A stretch of 64,000 nt of DNA, from NCBI RefSeq assembly GCF_024808255.1, contig NZ_JANTYS010000016.1, positions 87,752 through 151,751 on the forward strand, written 5' to 3'. The notes beneath the pieces were generated by a model. It was not told the origin of the DNA and did no database searches. It worked only from the letters and a program-made list of their open reading frames with translations. This document shows, piece by piece, positions 16,472 through 25,881 of the stretch. This DNA is from Mucilaginibacter dorajii. GTDB lineage: Bacteria; Bacteroidota; Bacteroidia; Sphingobacteriales; Sphingobacteriaceae. Made by a program: the position numbers and the translations under genes. Each line of letters begins with the position of its first letter. Within the stretch, counting starts at the first letter, position 1.

Positions 16472-17086
16472 ATGTCAATAACAGCCAAAATAAAATCAAA
16501 CCCGAAGTTAAAAAAGCTGGTACACTGGATGCTGATCCCAACCGGCGAATCGAGGCCGCGGTTATGGGTGCGCTGGTTTGTTACCCCTTTTTATCACCAC
16601 CGGGGTAAAGGCGCTGTAGTGAGATATTATGCCCGTTTGGATGTATTTCCCTTCAATAAATTTTCATTGGGCGGCAAAAGCATCATTGAAGATTTTGCCA
16701 CTATCAACAATGGTGTTGGCGACGTTATTATTGGCGACAATTGCGGCATAGGCATCAGTAATGTGATCATTGGCCCGGTTATTATGGGTAATTATGTAAT
16801 GCTTGCCCAAAATATTGTGGTATCGGGCTTAAACCATGGATACGAGGATGTAACCTTACCCCCAAGGGTGCAAAAAGTAGTAACCAAGCCAATAAACATA
16901 ATGGATAATGTTTGGATAGGTGCCAATTGCGTAATTACAGCGGGGGTAACTATTGGTAAACACGCTGTTATAGGCGCAGGAAGTGTGGTTACCAAAGATA
17001 TTCCCGATTATTCGGTAGCGGTAGGTAACCCGGCAAGGGTAATAAAAAAGTACAATTTCACAACAAACGCATGGGAGAAAGCGTAA
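16472..17086 (+). CDS. Left-handed beta-helix (hexapeptide) acyltransferase
   Basis: 204 residues with hexapeptide repeats from about 75 to 185 (for example VIIGDNCGIGISNVIIG, then VWIGANCVITAGVTIGKH and AVIGAGSVVTKDIPDYSVAV). The LbetaH fold and the GLNHGYED segment, with a histidine likely to act as base, match WcaF/maltose-O-acetyltransferase-like enzymes. These transfer an acyl group, usually acetyl from acetyl-CoA, to a sugar hydroxyl. It lies inside the polysaccharide operon, so acetylation of the repeat unit is the likely job. Cytoplasmic, no signal peptide. Confidence 0.86.
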   Translation: MSITAKIKSNPKLKKLVHWMLIPTGESRPRLWVRWFVTPFYHHRGKGAVVRYYARLDVFPFNKFSLGGKSIIEDFATINNGVGDVIIGDNCGIGISNVIIGPVIMGNYVMLAQNIVVSGLNHGYEDVTLPPRVQKVVTKPINIMDNVWIGANCVITAGVTIGKHAVIGAGSVVTKDIPDYSVAVGNPARVIKKYNFTTNAWEKA

Positions 17087-17095
17087 CAAACCAAC

Positions 17096-18454
17096 ATGAG
17101 TTTTTTAAAAAAACTAATTAACAAGCATACACTTTCATTAGCAAGTAACGCCATTATGCCCGTGCTTGGGATGGCTATATTATCCCTGATGGGGCGCTTT
17201 ATTGAAACGCCTGCGCAATTTGGCGATTACATTTTCTTCCTTATTATTTTCACACTTGCCGATACCTTCAGAACCGGCTTTTTACAAACCTCGCTTATTA
17301 AATTTTATGCCGGGGCCGATAAAGAAAGGGCTGCAAACATTGCCGGATCTGCCTGGTACCTGGGTATCATCATTGCTTTGGTTTTTGGAGTTGGCAATTT
17401 GCTGGTCTATTTTTTTTACCTGTTTTTTGTGGGCGGCAACCTAGATATGTTTATCATATTAAAGTGGTTTAGCGTTATATATATCGTAGCGTTACCCACC
17501 GCTATAGCCACCTGGATTTTGCAGGCCGAAGAACGTTTTGATAAACTATTTCTGCTACAACTTATTAACCAGGGCGGGTTTTTCATTTTTATTTTGCTCC
17601 TTATCTTTTTGCATCGTACCAACTTCCAAAATGCCATCTACTGCTACTGCTTAAATAACCTCATCAGCAGTATCGTAACTATATCTGTTGGCTGGGCAAA
17701 GTTTAAAACCATTGGCAGCAAAAGCTGGGCATCTGTAAAGCAATTGGCACATTTTGGTAAATTTAGTGTGGGCACTTCTATCAGCTCATACCTGTTGCGT
17801 AGTTCAGATACCTTTATCATCAAAATGATGTTCCCATCAGCATTATTACCGGTTTACTATATACCGCAGCGTTTAATGGAGATTTTTGAGATCCCCTTAA
17901 GAGCATTTATAGCTACTGCTTTACCTGTGATGTCGGCAGCGGTTAATCGCGACGACAAAAAGTATGTATCCTACATCATGAAAAAATATGCCGGGATGCT
18001 TACTATGGCGTTGATCCCGGTAGCTGTCGCATCATTTTTATTAGCCGATATTATTATCGGGATTTTGTTTGGTGGTGATTACAAACACTCGGATGCAGGA
18101 AACATTTTCCGCATTTTTATGTGCTTTGTGATGCTGCTTCCTATCGATAGGTTTTTTGGAATCACCCTTGATATTATTGGCAAGCCCCAGCTAAACATGA
18201 TCAAGGTTTTTATTATGCTATCGGTAAATGTGGCGGCAGATTTTGCTGGCATTTTCATTTTTCACAGCTTGTATGGCGTTGCCATCGCATCGATATTCAC
18301 TTTCTTTTCTGGCGCTATTTTTGGTTATTGGGCATTAAAAAAGCACCTGAACTTTTCAGTTAAGGATATATTTTACCTTGGTTATCTTGAATTGATAGAA
18401 TTAATTGGCATGCTGTTTCAAAAGATCAGGAAAAAAGAGGTGGAGCAAAATTAG
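17096..18454 (+). CDS. Lipid-linked repeat-unit flippase (Wzx-like)
   Basis: 452 residues and about fourteen hydrophobic helices, with the polysaccharide-export/flippase (MATE-like fold) pattern from the first helix LASNAIMPVLGMAILSLMGR onwards and a second half starting near YLLRSSDTFIIKMMF. It would move undecaprenyl-linked oligosaccharide across the inner membrane. Spaced 9 bases after the acyltransferase gene and directly before a glycosyltransferase. Together with Wzy-like and Wzc-like proteins it makes a Wzx/Wzy-dependent pathway rather than an ABC-dependent one. Confidence 0.85.
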   Translation: MSFLKKLINKHTLSLASNAIMPVLGMAILSLMGRFIETPAQFGDYIFFLIIFTLADTFRTGFLQTSLIKFYAGADKERAANIAGSAWYLGIIIALVFGVGNLLVYFFYLFFVGGNLDMFIILKWFSVIYIVALPTAIATWILQAEERFDKLFLLQLINQGGFFIFILLLIFLHRTNFQNAIYCYCLNNLISSIVTISVGWAKFKTIGSKSWASVKQLAHFGKFSVGTSISSYLLRSSDTFIIKMMFPSALLPVYYIPQRLMEIFEIPLRAFIATALPVMSAAVNRDDKKYVSYIMKKYAGMLTMALIPVAVASFLLADIIIGILFGGDYKHSDAGNIFRIFMCFVMLLPIDRFFGITLDIIGKPQLNMIKVFIMLSVNVAADFAGIFIFHSLYGVAIASIFTFFSGAIFGYWALKKHLNFSVKDIFYLGYLELIELIGMLFQKIRKKEVEQN

Positions 18455-18455
18455 T

Positions 18456-19667
18456 ATGGAGCTTAAAAACCGTAACATCATCATATTTTCGCAGATGCAG
18501 TTTGATGGCCGGCTGGAATCAACAAACTACACCATGGCCAAACACCTGGCTAAACACAACCAGGTTTATTATGTTGACAGGCCCTTTACCTGGAAGGATT
18601 ACATCAAATTTAAAGATACTCCGGAATTTAAGATCAGAAAGCCGCATTTCTTCTCGCCCAAAAACAGCATTATCCAAACCGACATTCCTAATCTTAAGAT
18701 CGTAATATCGCCACCTGTGCCATCAATCAACGGGCTTCCCGAAGGTAAAATTTACCGTGCGGCCGTTAGATTTAATGAACTCATAGTTGCGCGGCGCTTA
18801 AAAAAAGTGATCAAACAGTTTGATATTAAAGATTACATCTACATAAACTCTTATAACTACACCTACCCCAACTTTCATAAACTGATTTTGCCGCTGCTTA
18901 CGGTATACCACTGTGTTGATCCCCTGATAGAGAGCTACCAAACCAAGCACGGCCTCATCTCTGAAGATATTGTGGTTAAAAGCGTTGACCTGGTGATTTG
19001 TACCAGCAAGGAATTACGAAACAATAAGCAGAAGTTAAACAGCAACTCACATTTTATACCAAACGCAGCCAATATAGCGCACAGTCAAAAAGCGTTAAAC
19101 CCCGATTTGCCTATAGCGGACATCCTATCAGGGATAGGTAAACCGGTGATCGGTTATTTCGGTAATATAGAACGCAGGATTGATTATGACCTGCTTACCG
19201 AAGTCCTTGCCCAAAACAGGGATAAAAGCTTTGTCTTTATAGGCCCTGTAGACATTGATTATGTAGAAATGCAGGTGTTTAAAGACCCTAACGCGTTTGT
19301 AAAGGGCGCTGTACCTTATGACCAGATGCCGGCTGTGCTCAAGGGCTTCGATGTATCTATCATTCCATTTAAAAAAGATGAAGTAAGCAACTCTATATTC
19401 CCTTTAAAACTATTTGAGTATTTAGGATCGGGCCGCCCGGTGGTATCTACCGATTTTAACTCAGACCTTAAGGACTTTACCGGCGACACCGTTGCTTACA
19501 GCGAAAATCCTACTGAATTTTCTGCCGCTATTAACCAGGCCTTAAATGATACCCCCCAGTTGCAACAGAAAAGACTGGCTGTAGCTGCCGAAAATACCTG
19601 GGAGCACCGCATTGAGGAAATAGAAAACCTTTTGGCATTAAATTTAGATACAAAGGTTAATAACTAA
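18456..19667 (+). CDS. GT4-like glycosyltransferase (family 1 type)
   Basis: 403 residues, GT-B fold. The N-terminal half begins NIIIFSQMQFDGRLESTNYT and contains VYHCVDPL; the C-terminal nucleotide-sugar domain contains GKPVIGYFGNIERRIDYDLL, VSIIPFKKDEVSNS and the conserved KLFEYLGSGRPVV, in which the glutamate contacts the donor. It adds one sugar to the growing lipid-linked unit on the cytoplasmic face. The frame opens at 18405 within the flippase gene; the ATG at 18456, one base after the flippase stop, is chosen. Donor and acceptor cannot be deduced. Confidence 0.86.
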   Translation: MELKNRNIIIFSQMQFDGRLESTNYTMAKHLAKHNQVYYVDRPFTWKDYIKFKDTPEFKIRKPHFFSPKNSIIQTDIPNLKIVISPPVPSINGLPEGKIYRAAVRFNELIVARRLKKVIKQFDIKDYIYINSYNYTYPNFHKLILPLLTVYHCVDPLIESYQTKHGLISEDIVVKSVDLVICTSKELRNNKQKLNSNSHFIPNAANIAHSQKALNPDLPIADILSGIGKPVIGYFGNIERRIDYDLLTEVLAQNRDKSFVFIGPVDIDYVEMQVFKDPNAFVKGAVPYDQMPAVLKGFDVSIIPFKKDEVSNSIFPLKLFEYLGSGRPVVSTDFNSDLKDFTGDTVAYSENPTEFSAAINQALNDTPQLQQKRLAVAAENTWEHRIEEIENLLALNLDTKVNN

Positions 19668-19730
19668 TTGGGCCGTAATACAACTTTACGGCGGCAAACA
19701 CAGTAAAAAGACTTAATCAGATACTAAACT

Positions 19731-20921
19731 ATGGAGATCATTAAATTTATTGCTTCGGTAATAATGAGCGCGGCCTTTATTTATCTTGGAATATACTGCG
19801 TATACCTGTTTGTATTTTCGGTATTGGGGAAATTAGTTCCCATAAAGTACCCTCCTGTAGCCACCGGATTAAGTAAATTTGTAATTTATATCTGCGCATA
19901 TAAGGAAGATGAAATTTTATTAAGTTCCGCAGTAAGCGCTTTAACGCTTGATTACCCTAAAGATAAATTTCACGTTTGCATTATTGCCGATTCGCTTAAA
20001 CCTGAAACACTTGAAAAACTAAGGCAGATGCCATTACAAGTGGTAGAAGTTTTTTTTGAAAACAGTACCAAATCAAAAGCATTAAACAAGGCTATTGAAA
20101 ACACAGCCGAAGGTTTTGACGCCGCCATTGTTTACGATATTGATAACGTAGCGGCCGATGATTACCTGTATCACATTAACAATTACCTGCAAGCCGGCGA
20201 AAAAGTAGTACAAGGGCACCGCATAGCCAAAAACATCAATACCAATGTGGCTGTGTTAGATGCTATTAGCGAAGAGATCAATAATCACATATTCAGGAAA
20301 GCACAACGCGTATTCAACTTTTCGGCAGCCATTATAGGCTCTGGAATGGCACTTGAATATCAACTATTTAAGCGCACAATGAGCCAGATTGACGCTGTAG
20401 GCGGCTTTGATAAGGAAATGGGCCTGATACTTACACGCCAAAGGATCCACGTTGCTTACGCCGAAAAAGCTTTGGTGCTTGATGAAAAAGTAAGCAACCC
20501 CGAAGTATTTAAAAAACAACGTAAAAGGTGGTTATCGGCGCAGTTTAATTTACTGCGCAAATACGGCATGAGCGGTTTTAGTGAATTATTTATGAAGGGC
20601 AATTTTGATTATTTTAACGAGATATATCAAATGTCGATATTGCCGAGAGTATTGATGTTGGGGTTGATGCCATTTATGCTGCTTATTTCCTTTTTGTTAC
20701 CGGCGGGCATTGGCCCGTCATGGCATTTGTGGTTAGCCGCAACATTATGCTGCTATATTGGTATTGTTGTTGCTATACCGGCATCGTACTTTAATGGCAA
20801 ATTACTAAGTGCGGCGCTTAAGTTGCCATTGATATTTTTTACCATGTTATTACTACTGTTTAAATTAAAAGGTGCCAATAAAAAATTCATTCATACCCCG
20901 CACGACCATAACGCCGCTTAA
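19731..20921 (+). CDS. Membrane GT2 glycosyltransferase
   Basis: 396 residues. An N-terminal membrane helix (about 5-28) is followed by a GT-A domain: VIYICAYKEDEILLSSAVS, the metal-binding acidic motif YDIDN near residue 140, and a Q/RxxRW-like motif KKQRKRW near residue 265. Three or four membrane helices occupy 300-385. This layout is that of processive or membrane-embedded GT2 enzymes. In the operon it precedes the first NRPS gene by 117 bases. It may extend or initiate the glycan. Confidence 0.84.
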   Translation: MEIIKFIASVIMSAAFIYLGIYCVYLFVFSVLGKLVPIKYPPVATGLSKFVIYICAYKEDEILLSSAVSALTLDYPKDKFHVCIIADSLKPETLEKLRQMPLQVVEVFFENSTKSKALNKAIENTAEGFDAAIVYDIDNVAADDYLYHINNYLQAGEKVVQGHRIAKNINTNVAVLDAISEEINNHIFRKAQRVFNFSAAIIGSGMALEYQLFKRTMSQIDAVGGFDKEMGLILTRQRIHVAYAEKALVLDEKVSNPEVFKKQRKRWLSAQFNLLRKYGMSGFSELFMKGNFDYFNEIYQMSILPRVLMLGLMPFMLLISFLLPAGIGPSWHLWLAATLCCYIGIVVAIPASYFNGKLLSAALKLPLIFFTMLLLLFKLKGANKKFIHTPHDHNAA

Positions 20922-21038
20922 TGCGTATGTAGTGAAATACAGAGTTTATCCTTTAGGATACCTATCCAGGGCGGTAATAATTAAAATGAATTAGTAGCCT
21001 TATTATTAATATAAATAGCTTTATAAGATACCCCAGAT

Positions 21039-23696
21039 ATGGATACTTTTGAAAAAACTGATGGTTTAAGCCAGCTAAATAATACGGCGGTTGATTATCC
21101 AAAAGATAAAGCGCTCCACCATCTCATAACGGAGCATGCCCTTAAAAATCCAGATAAAACTGCGTTAGTATTTGAAGAACGTTCACTTACCTTTAAAAAT
21201 GTAAATGAGGCCGCCAATAAACTGGCTAAGCATTTACTAACCTACAATATAAAAACCGGCGATATCATAGGCCTTGCGCTTGATCGCTCGCCAGAAATGG
21301 TGATTTCTTTGCTGGCAATCTTGAAAACCGGTGCTGCTTATGTTCCGCTTGACCCCGAATATCCCAAAGACAGGGTTGAGTTTATGATGGAAGATTCGGC
21401 AGCAAAGATCTTGCTTACATCAGAGAAATTTAAAGGTCATTTTACATCTGTGGCGCAGGAAGTTTTAATAGAAGATGCCTTAAATAAATTTGACAGCTAT
21501 TCGGCCGATGAACCAGATACCATAGTGACAGGTACAGATCTGGCTTACGTGCTGTTTACATCAGGATCAACCGGTAAACCAAAAGGCGTACAGATAAAAC
21601 ACCACAACCTGGTTAACTTTTTGCTGAGTATGGCAAAAGAACCAGGCCTTACCCCCGCCGATAATTTGTTGGCCGTAACTACCATATCATTTGATATTGC
21701 CGGTCTTGAATTGTTTTTACCACTGTTAACGGGAGCTAAACTCATTGTAACTGATGCCATAACTGCAAAAGATGGTCGTGCATTGCTTGACCTTTGCCTG
21801 GCGCAGCAAATTACCGTAATGCAGGCCACTCCTTACACCTGGCGTGTAATGCTTGAAGCCGGCTGGGAGCAAAAACTGCCTTTAAAAATACTTTGCGGCG
21901 GCGAGGCTTTACCAAAAGACCTCATTAATAAACTAATTGCCCGCAGTTCGGAATTGTGGAACATGTATGGTCCTACAGAAACTACGGTATGGTCGACTGT
22001 GAAACTGATTCTGAACGATAGCGACATTACCATTGGTAAACCTATAGATAATACCCAGGTTTACATACTGGATGAAAAACTTAACAATTTTACCGATGGC
22101 ACCATTGGTGAAATTTATATTGGTGGCGATGGTGTAGCCAAAGGTTACCTGAACCGCCTTGAGTTAACCAACGAACGTTTTGTCGACGATATCTTCTCTG
22201 ACTTAAAAGGCAGCAAAATGTACCGCACCGGCGATTTAGGCAAGATACGTGAGGATGGCGAAATTGTTTGCCTTGGTCGTATTGACCACCAGGTTAAGGT
22301 ACGTGGTTACCGTATTGAATTGGAAGAGATCGAACAAAACCTGTTAAAGCAAAATAATGTAAAACAGGCCGTTGTTATAGCTCGCGAAGATGTACCCGGC
22401 AACCCACGCCTGGTAGCCTATGTGATAGTGAACGAAGCCATAGCCGATGCCGACCTGAAGACGCAATACGAGACCTGGCAAAAAGGCCTGCTTGATGTGC
22501 TGCCCGAATATATGGTACCCGATGATTTTGTGTTGATGGAAGTAATCCCAATTACCCCGAACGGCAAAATAGATCGGAAAGCATTACCCAAACCCGATTA
22601 TGGCAACATCCAGCGTATCGGCGATTTTATAGCACCACGCACCGCAAACGAAACATTGGTTGCCGAGATTTGGCAGGAACTGATGGGCATAAAAAGTATC
22701 AGCATAGGCGATAACTTTTTTGAGTTGGGTGGCCGTTCACTGGTGGCTGTACAAATCATGGCCCGTATTGAAAAAGAAACCGGCAAGCGCCTGCCTCTGG
22801 CTACTTTATTTGAACATGCTACCATTGAGAAATTAGCAGCAAGGCTCGATATCGACCCGGCATCCATCACCTGGGAATCATTAGTGCCCATTAAGCCAAG
22901 CGGCAGCAAAATGCCTTTATACATTGTACATGGCGCGGGCTTAAACGTGTTGTTGTTTAACGCCCTGGCTATGAATATGGATGCTGAGCAACCTGTTTAC
23001 GGCTTGCAGGCAAAAGGCCTTAACGGTATTGACGAGCCATTAGATGTAATGGAAGAAATTGCCGCTAATTATATTGCCGAAATTGTTGCAAAAAACCCCG
23101 ATGGCCCTTATGCTTTGGCGGGTTATTCTTTAGGTGGGATCATTGCCTACGAAATGGCTAAACAACTAATTGCTGCCGGTAAGGAAGTAAAAATGCTGGC
23201 TATGTTTGATACTTACGCCGATCTGTCTACAGCGCATGATCCGGCGGTAAAACGCGCCCTTAATAAAGGCGTGCTATTGCTTAAACAAATAGGCCACACC
23301 TTTGTGCTATTGGCAGAAGATCCTAAACGCACCATTGAATATAAAAGCCTGATCCTGAAACGAAGGATAATTAAAATGTTCTGGAAATTGGCTCCTGGTA
23401 AAGACGAAAAGAAAGAAGGGTTCTTTGCCTATGATAACGAAATTGATGAGGCCAGCGAAAAAGCCTTACGCAATTATATAATTACGCCATTAAACATTGC
23501 TATTGAATTGTTCAGGGCAAAAAAACGCACTTTTTACATGGCCGACTTTGAATTTTTGGGATGGACACCATTTGCAAAGAAAGGCGTTCACGTTCATGAA
23601 ATCCCGGGTGAGCATAACACCATATTTGCACCACCTAATGACAAGGTATTTGCCGTTGTGTTACAGGAATGTTTAGACAAAGTATCTAAAAGTTAA
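21039..23696 (+). CDS. Stand-alone A-T-TE non-ribosomal peptide synthetase
   Basis: 885 residues. Adenylation domain about 25-520 (FTSGSTGKPKGV; YGPTETT; YRTGDLG; NGKIDRKALP), carrier domain with phosphopantetheine Ser567 (FFELGGRSL), and thioesterase about 610-880 with nucleophile Ser697 (GYSLGG) and His859 (PGEHNTIF). Reading the pocket by alignment to GrsA gives D-I-L-Q-L-G-M-V-W-K, close to the glycine code DILQLGLIWK; Asp235 shows an alpha-amino acid rather than a keto acid. There is no condensation domain, so it cannot make a peptide bond in the usual way. It could load glycine and pass it through the TE to a hydroxyl or amine, for example on the glycan. Closely related to the A-T-TE part of the gene at 33934. 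Confidence 0.92.
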   Translation: MDTFEKTDGLSQLNNTAVDYPKDKALHHLITEHALKNPDKTALVFEERSLTFKNVNEAANKLAKHLLTYNIKTGDIIGLALDRSPEMVISLLAILKTGAAYVPLDPEYPKDRVEFMMEDSAAKILLTSEKFKGHFTSVAQEVLIEDALNKFDSYSADEPDTIVTGTDLAYVLFTSGSTGKPKGVQIKHHNLVNFLLSMAKEPGLTPADNLLAVTTISFDIAGLELFLPLLTGAKLIVTDAITAKDGRALLDLCLAQQITVMQATPYTWRVMLEAGWEQKLPLKILCGGEALPKDLINKLIARSSELWNMYGPTETTVWSTVKLILNDSDITIGKPIDNTQVYILDEKLNNFTDGTIGEIYIGGDGVAKGYLNRLELTNERFVDDIFSDLKGSKMYRTGDLGKIREDGEIVCLGRIDHQVKVRGYRIELEEIEQNLLKQNNVKQAVVIAREDVPGNPRLVAYVIVNEAIADADLKTQYETWQKGLLDVLPEYMVPDDFVLMEVIPITPNGKIDRKALPKPDYGNIQRIGDFIAPRTANETLVAEIWQELMGIKSISIGDNFFELGGRSLVAVQIMARIEKETGKRLPLATLFEHATIEKLAARLDIDPASITWESLVPIKPSGSKMPLYIVHGAGLNVLLFNALAMNMDAEQPVYGLQAKGLNGIDEPLDVMEEIAANYIAEIVAKNPDGPYALAGYSLGGIIAYEMAKQLIAAGKEVKMLAMFDTYADLSTAHDPAVKRALNKGVLLLKQIGHTFVLLAEDPKRTIEYKSLILKRRIIKMFWKLAPGKDEKKEGFFAYDNEIDEASEKALRNYIITPLNIAIELFRAKKRTFYMADFEFLGWTPFAKKGVHVHEIPGEHNTIFAPPNDKVFAVVLQECLDKVSKS

Positions 23697-23757
23697 TGCT
23701 TACGTATAAGTTAATAGCTTTTAAGAATAATTGTTATGTGTTGATAAAGATGTATAA

Positions 23758-24894
23758 ATGTTGGATACACCAATAAATGAGGTTTCTGTAAGTAAAAAGA
23801 CAAAGGTTTTCTTCCCCAATTTAAATGGCGTGAGGGCATTGGCAGCCCTTATGGTTGTGGTATCGCACATTGAGCTTCACAAGGTTATTTTTAATATCAG
23901 GCGTATCCCCGATACCGATCTGCTCAACTTCGGCAAAGCAGGCGTCACCATCTTTTTTTCGTTAAGTGGTTTCCTCATCACCTACCTTTTACTTGAAGAG
24001 AAACGAAATTTTATTACAATCAATTTCAAAGGCTTTTACATGCGCAGGTTATTGCGCATTTGGCCCTTATATTTTTTGGTGGTTTTCTTTGGCTTTTCGG
24101 TTTTTGGTGGTGGCAGTAAGGCGTTTTGGTTATCCGTGTTATTTTTGCCTAACCTCGCCTTTGTTTTACAGCTGTTGCCGGCCATATTTGACCCCATTTG
24201 GTCGATAGGTACAGAAGAACAGTTTTATATTTTCCATCCACACTTTTTCAGGATTAAAAACAACCGGAATATTTTAAATGCGCTGCTCACTTTTATTGCC
24301 TGTATTTACATTTTCCAATTTGTAATTGAGCAGGCTATGAGCCGACACCCCATGTACCAGGTTGTACATATGTTGCTTTATTACTCCCGGTTTGATAATA
24401 TGATGATAGGCGCTGTAGTTGGTTTACTTTATCACAATACCAAACACCCACAATTCAAATTCAGATTTCAGCGGTTATTTGATACTATATTTAAAAAGGC
24501 GTCACAGTATATTTTGCTAAATGCTTTCCTGATCTTTTTGATATTCTATCTGTGTTTTGATATCCCTCATGGCGATGTGTTAATAGCCGCGTTGGCCTCC
24601 TTACTTATCGTGAATCTTTGCGAGGCTGAAAACAGCATCTATTCTTTAAACCACAGATACCTTAACTTTATTGGCAAAATTTCTTACAGCATTTATCTGT
24701 TACATAAGTTTGTGCTGTTTTTGGTATTGTTCCTGGTACAGAAATATCTGGCGCAGGGCAGTTTAATTATTGAAAACATTTTAATCTATAGTGCCATTAT
24801 TTTAGGGTCGATAGGTGTAGGCTCATTATCCTATTATGGTTACGAAAAACCTTTTTTAACCATAAAAAAACGGTTTCAAAAAATAACCCAGTAG
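23758..24894 (+). CDS. Acyltransferase 3 family membrane protein (OafA-like)
   Basis: 378 residues, about ten membrane helices. Family marks are NLNGVRALAALMVVVSHIEL at the start with the conserved His, FYMRRLLRIWPLYFL, and WSIGTEEQFYIFHP. Such enzymes O-acylate sugars of LPS, capsule or exopolysaccharide from the membrane. The location between an NRPS gene and two glycosyltransferases suggests modification of the polymer, possibly with a locus-made acyl group, although acetyl is the commoner donor. Start ATG at 23758, 61 bases after the NRPS stop. Confidence 0.85.
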   Translation: MLDTPINEVSVSKKTKVFFPNLNGVRALAALMVVVSHIELHKVIFNIRRIPDTDLLNFGKAGVTIFFSLSGFLITYLLLEEKRNFITINFKGFYMRRLLRIWPLYFLVVFFGFSVFGGGSKAFWLSVLFLPNLAFVLQLLPAIFDPIWSIGTEEQFYIFHPHFFRIKNNRNILNALLTFIACIYIFQFVIEQAMSRHPMYQVVHMLLYYSRFDNMMIGAVVGLLYHNTKHPQFKFRFQRLFDTIFKKASQYILLNAFLIFLIFYLCFDIPHGDVLIAALASLLIVNLCEAENSIYSLNHRYLNFIGKISYSIYLLHKFVLFLVLFLVQKYLAQGSLIIENILIYSAIILGSIGVGSLSYYGYEKPFLTIKKRFQKITQ

Positions 24895-24960
24895 GTTTAA
24901 ATACTTAACAATTAATGGTGTTTACACGTAAAAGCAAGCACCATTGTATGATCAGCGCGC

Positions 24961-25881
24961 ATGAAAAAGGTTTCTGTTGTTACCGTAAATTTTAACCAGC
25001 CAGGTATAACCGAGGAATTGCTGTCATCAATAGCGTTGACCAACACCTATGCTAACCTGGAGATTATTGTGGTTGATAATGCCAGCAAGGAAAACCCGGT
25101 ACCTGCGTGGCTTATAAAATACCCGGATATTAAGTTTATCCGGTCGGAAATTAACCTGGGCTTTGCAGGTGGTAACAACCTGGGCATTAAAGAAGCAACC
25201 GGCGATTACCTTTTTTTGGTTAATAACGATACCGAGTTTACCGAAGGCCTGGTACAAAAACTTGCTGATATACTGGCTACCCATTCAGATGTAGGTATGA
25301 TCTCCCCGATGATCAAATATCACAGCAATAAGGAGTTGATTCAATATGCCGGTTACACCCCCATGAACTATTACACCTGCGCAAACAGCTGTATTGGTTT
25401 AAAACAAAAAGATGAAGGGCAATTTGACCACATTACCGGCCCTACTGCTTATTGCCATGGTGCCTGTATGATGATCAAACGAGAAGCTATTGATAAAGCC
25501 GGGCTAATGGCCGAGAACTTCTTTTTATACTACGAAGAAGTGGATTGGTGCGAGCAGATACTCCGCGCAGGTTACCAAGCCTGGATAAATACCGAGGCTT
25601 TGATCTACCATAAAGAATCGGTATCGGTAGGCAAAAAGAGCGGACTGAAAGTGTATTTCATGACCCGTAACCGCATCCTGTTTACCCGGCGAAACGCGCC
25701 GTTTTTTAAGGAGTTATTCTTCTATTTTTACTTTTTATTGTTAGTTGTGCCCCGCGACACCATTAGGCACATCAAAGAGAAAAATTACAGCTTTATACCC
25801 ATGCTGTTTAAAGCAGTATGGTGGAATTTTACCCACACTAAAAGCAGTACTGATTTAGGTTACCCTATCAAAACTATATAA
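24961..25881 (+). CDS. GT2 glycosyltransferase (rhamnosyltransferase-like)
   Basis: 306 residues, GT-A fold: VSVVTVNFNQPGITEELLSS at the start, VVDNAS, FAGGNNLGIKEATGDYLFL, then the DxD-like NNDTEF and the catalytic-base region FFLYYEEVDWCEQIL. This is the pattern of WcaA/rhamnosyltransferase-like enzymes. A hydrophobic stretch near 255-275 may bind the membrane. Its stop is directly followed by the start of the next GT2 gene, showing tight coupling. Confidence 0.87.
   Translation: MKKVSVVTVNFNQPGITEELLSSIALTNTYANLEIIVVDNASKENPVPAWLIKYPDIKFIRSEINLGFAGGNNLGIKEATGDYLFLVNNDTEFTEGLVQKLADILATHSDVGMISPMIKYHSNKELIQYAGYTPMNYYTCANSCIGLKQKDEGQFDHITGPTAYCHGACMMIKREAIDKAGLMAENFFLYYEEVDWCEQILRAGYQAWINTEALIYHKESVSVGKKSGLKVYFMTRNRILFTRRNAPFFKELFFYFYFLLLVVPRDTIRHIKEKNYSFIPMLFKAVWWNFTHTKSSTDLGYPIKTI

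Noticed and set aside
21039..23696. Quinone (atromentin-type) synthetase
   Set aside because: The A-T-TE layout fits, but the pocket retains Asp235, which binds an alpha-amino group; keto-acid-using enzymes lack it.
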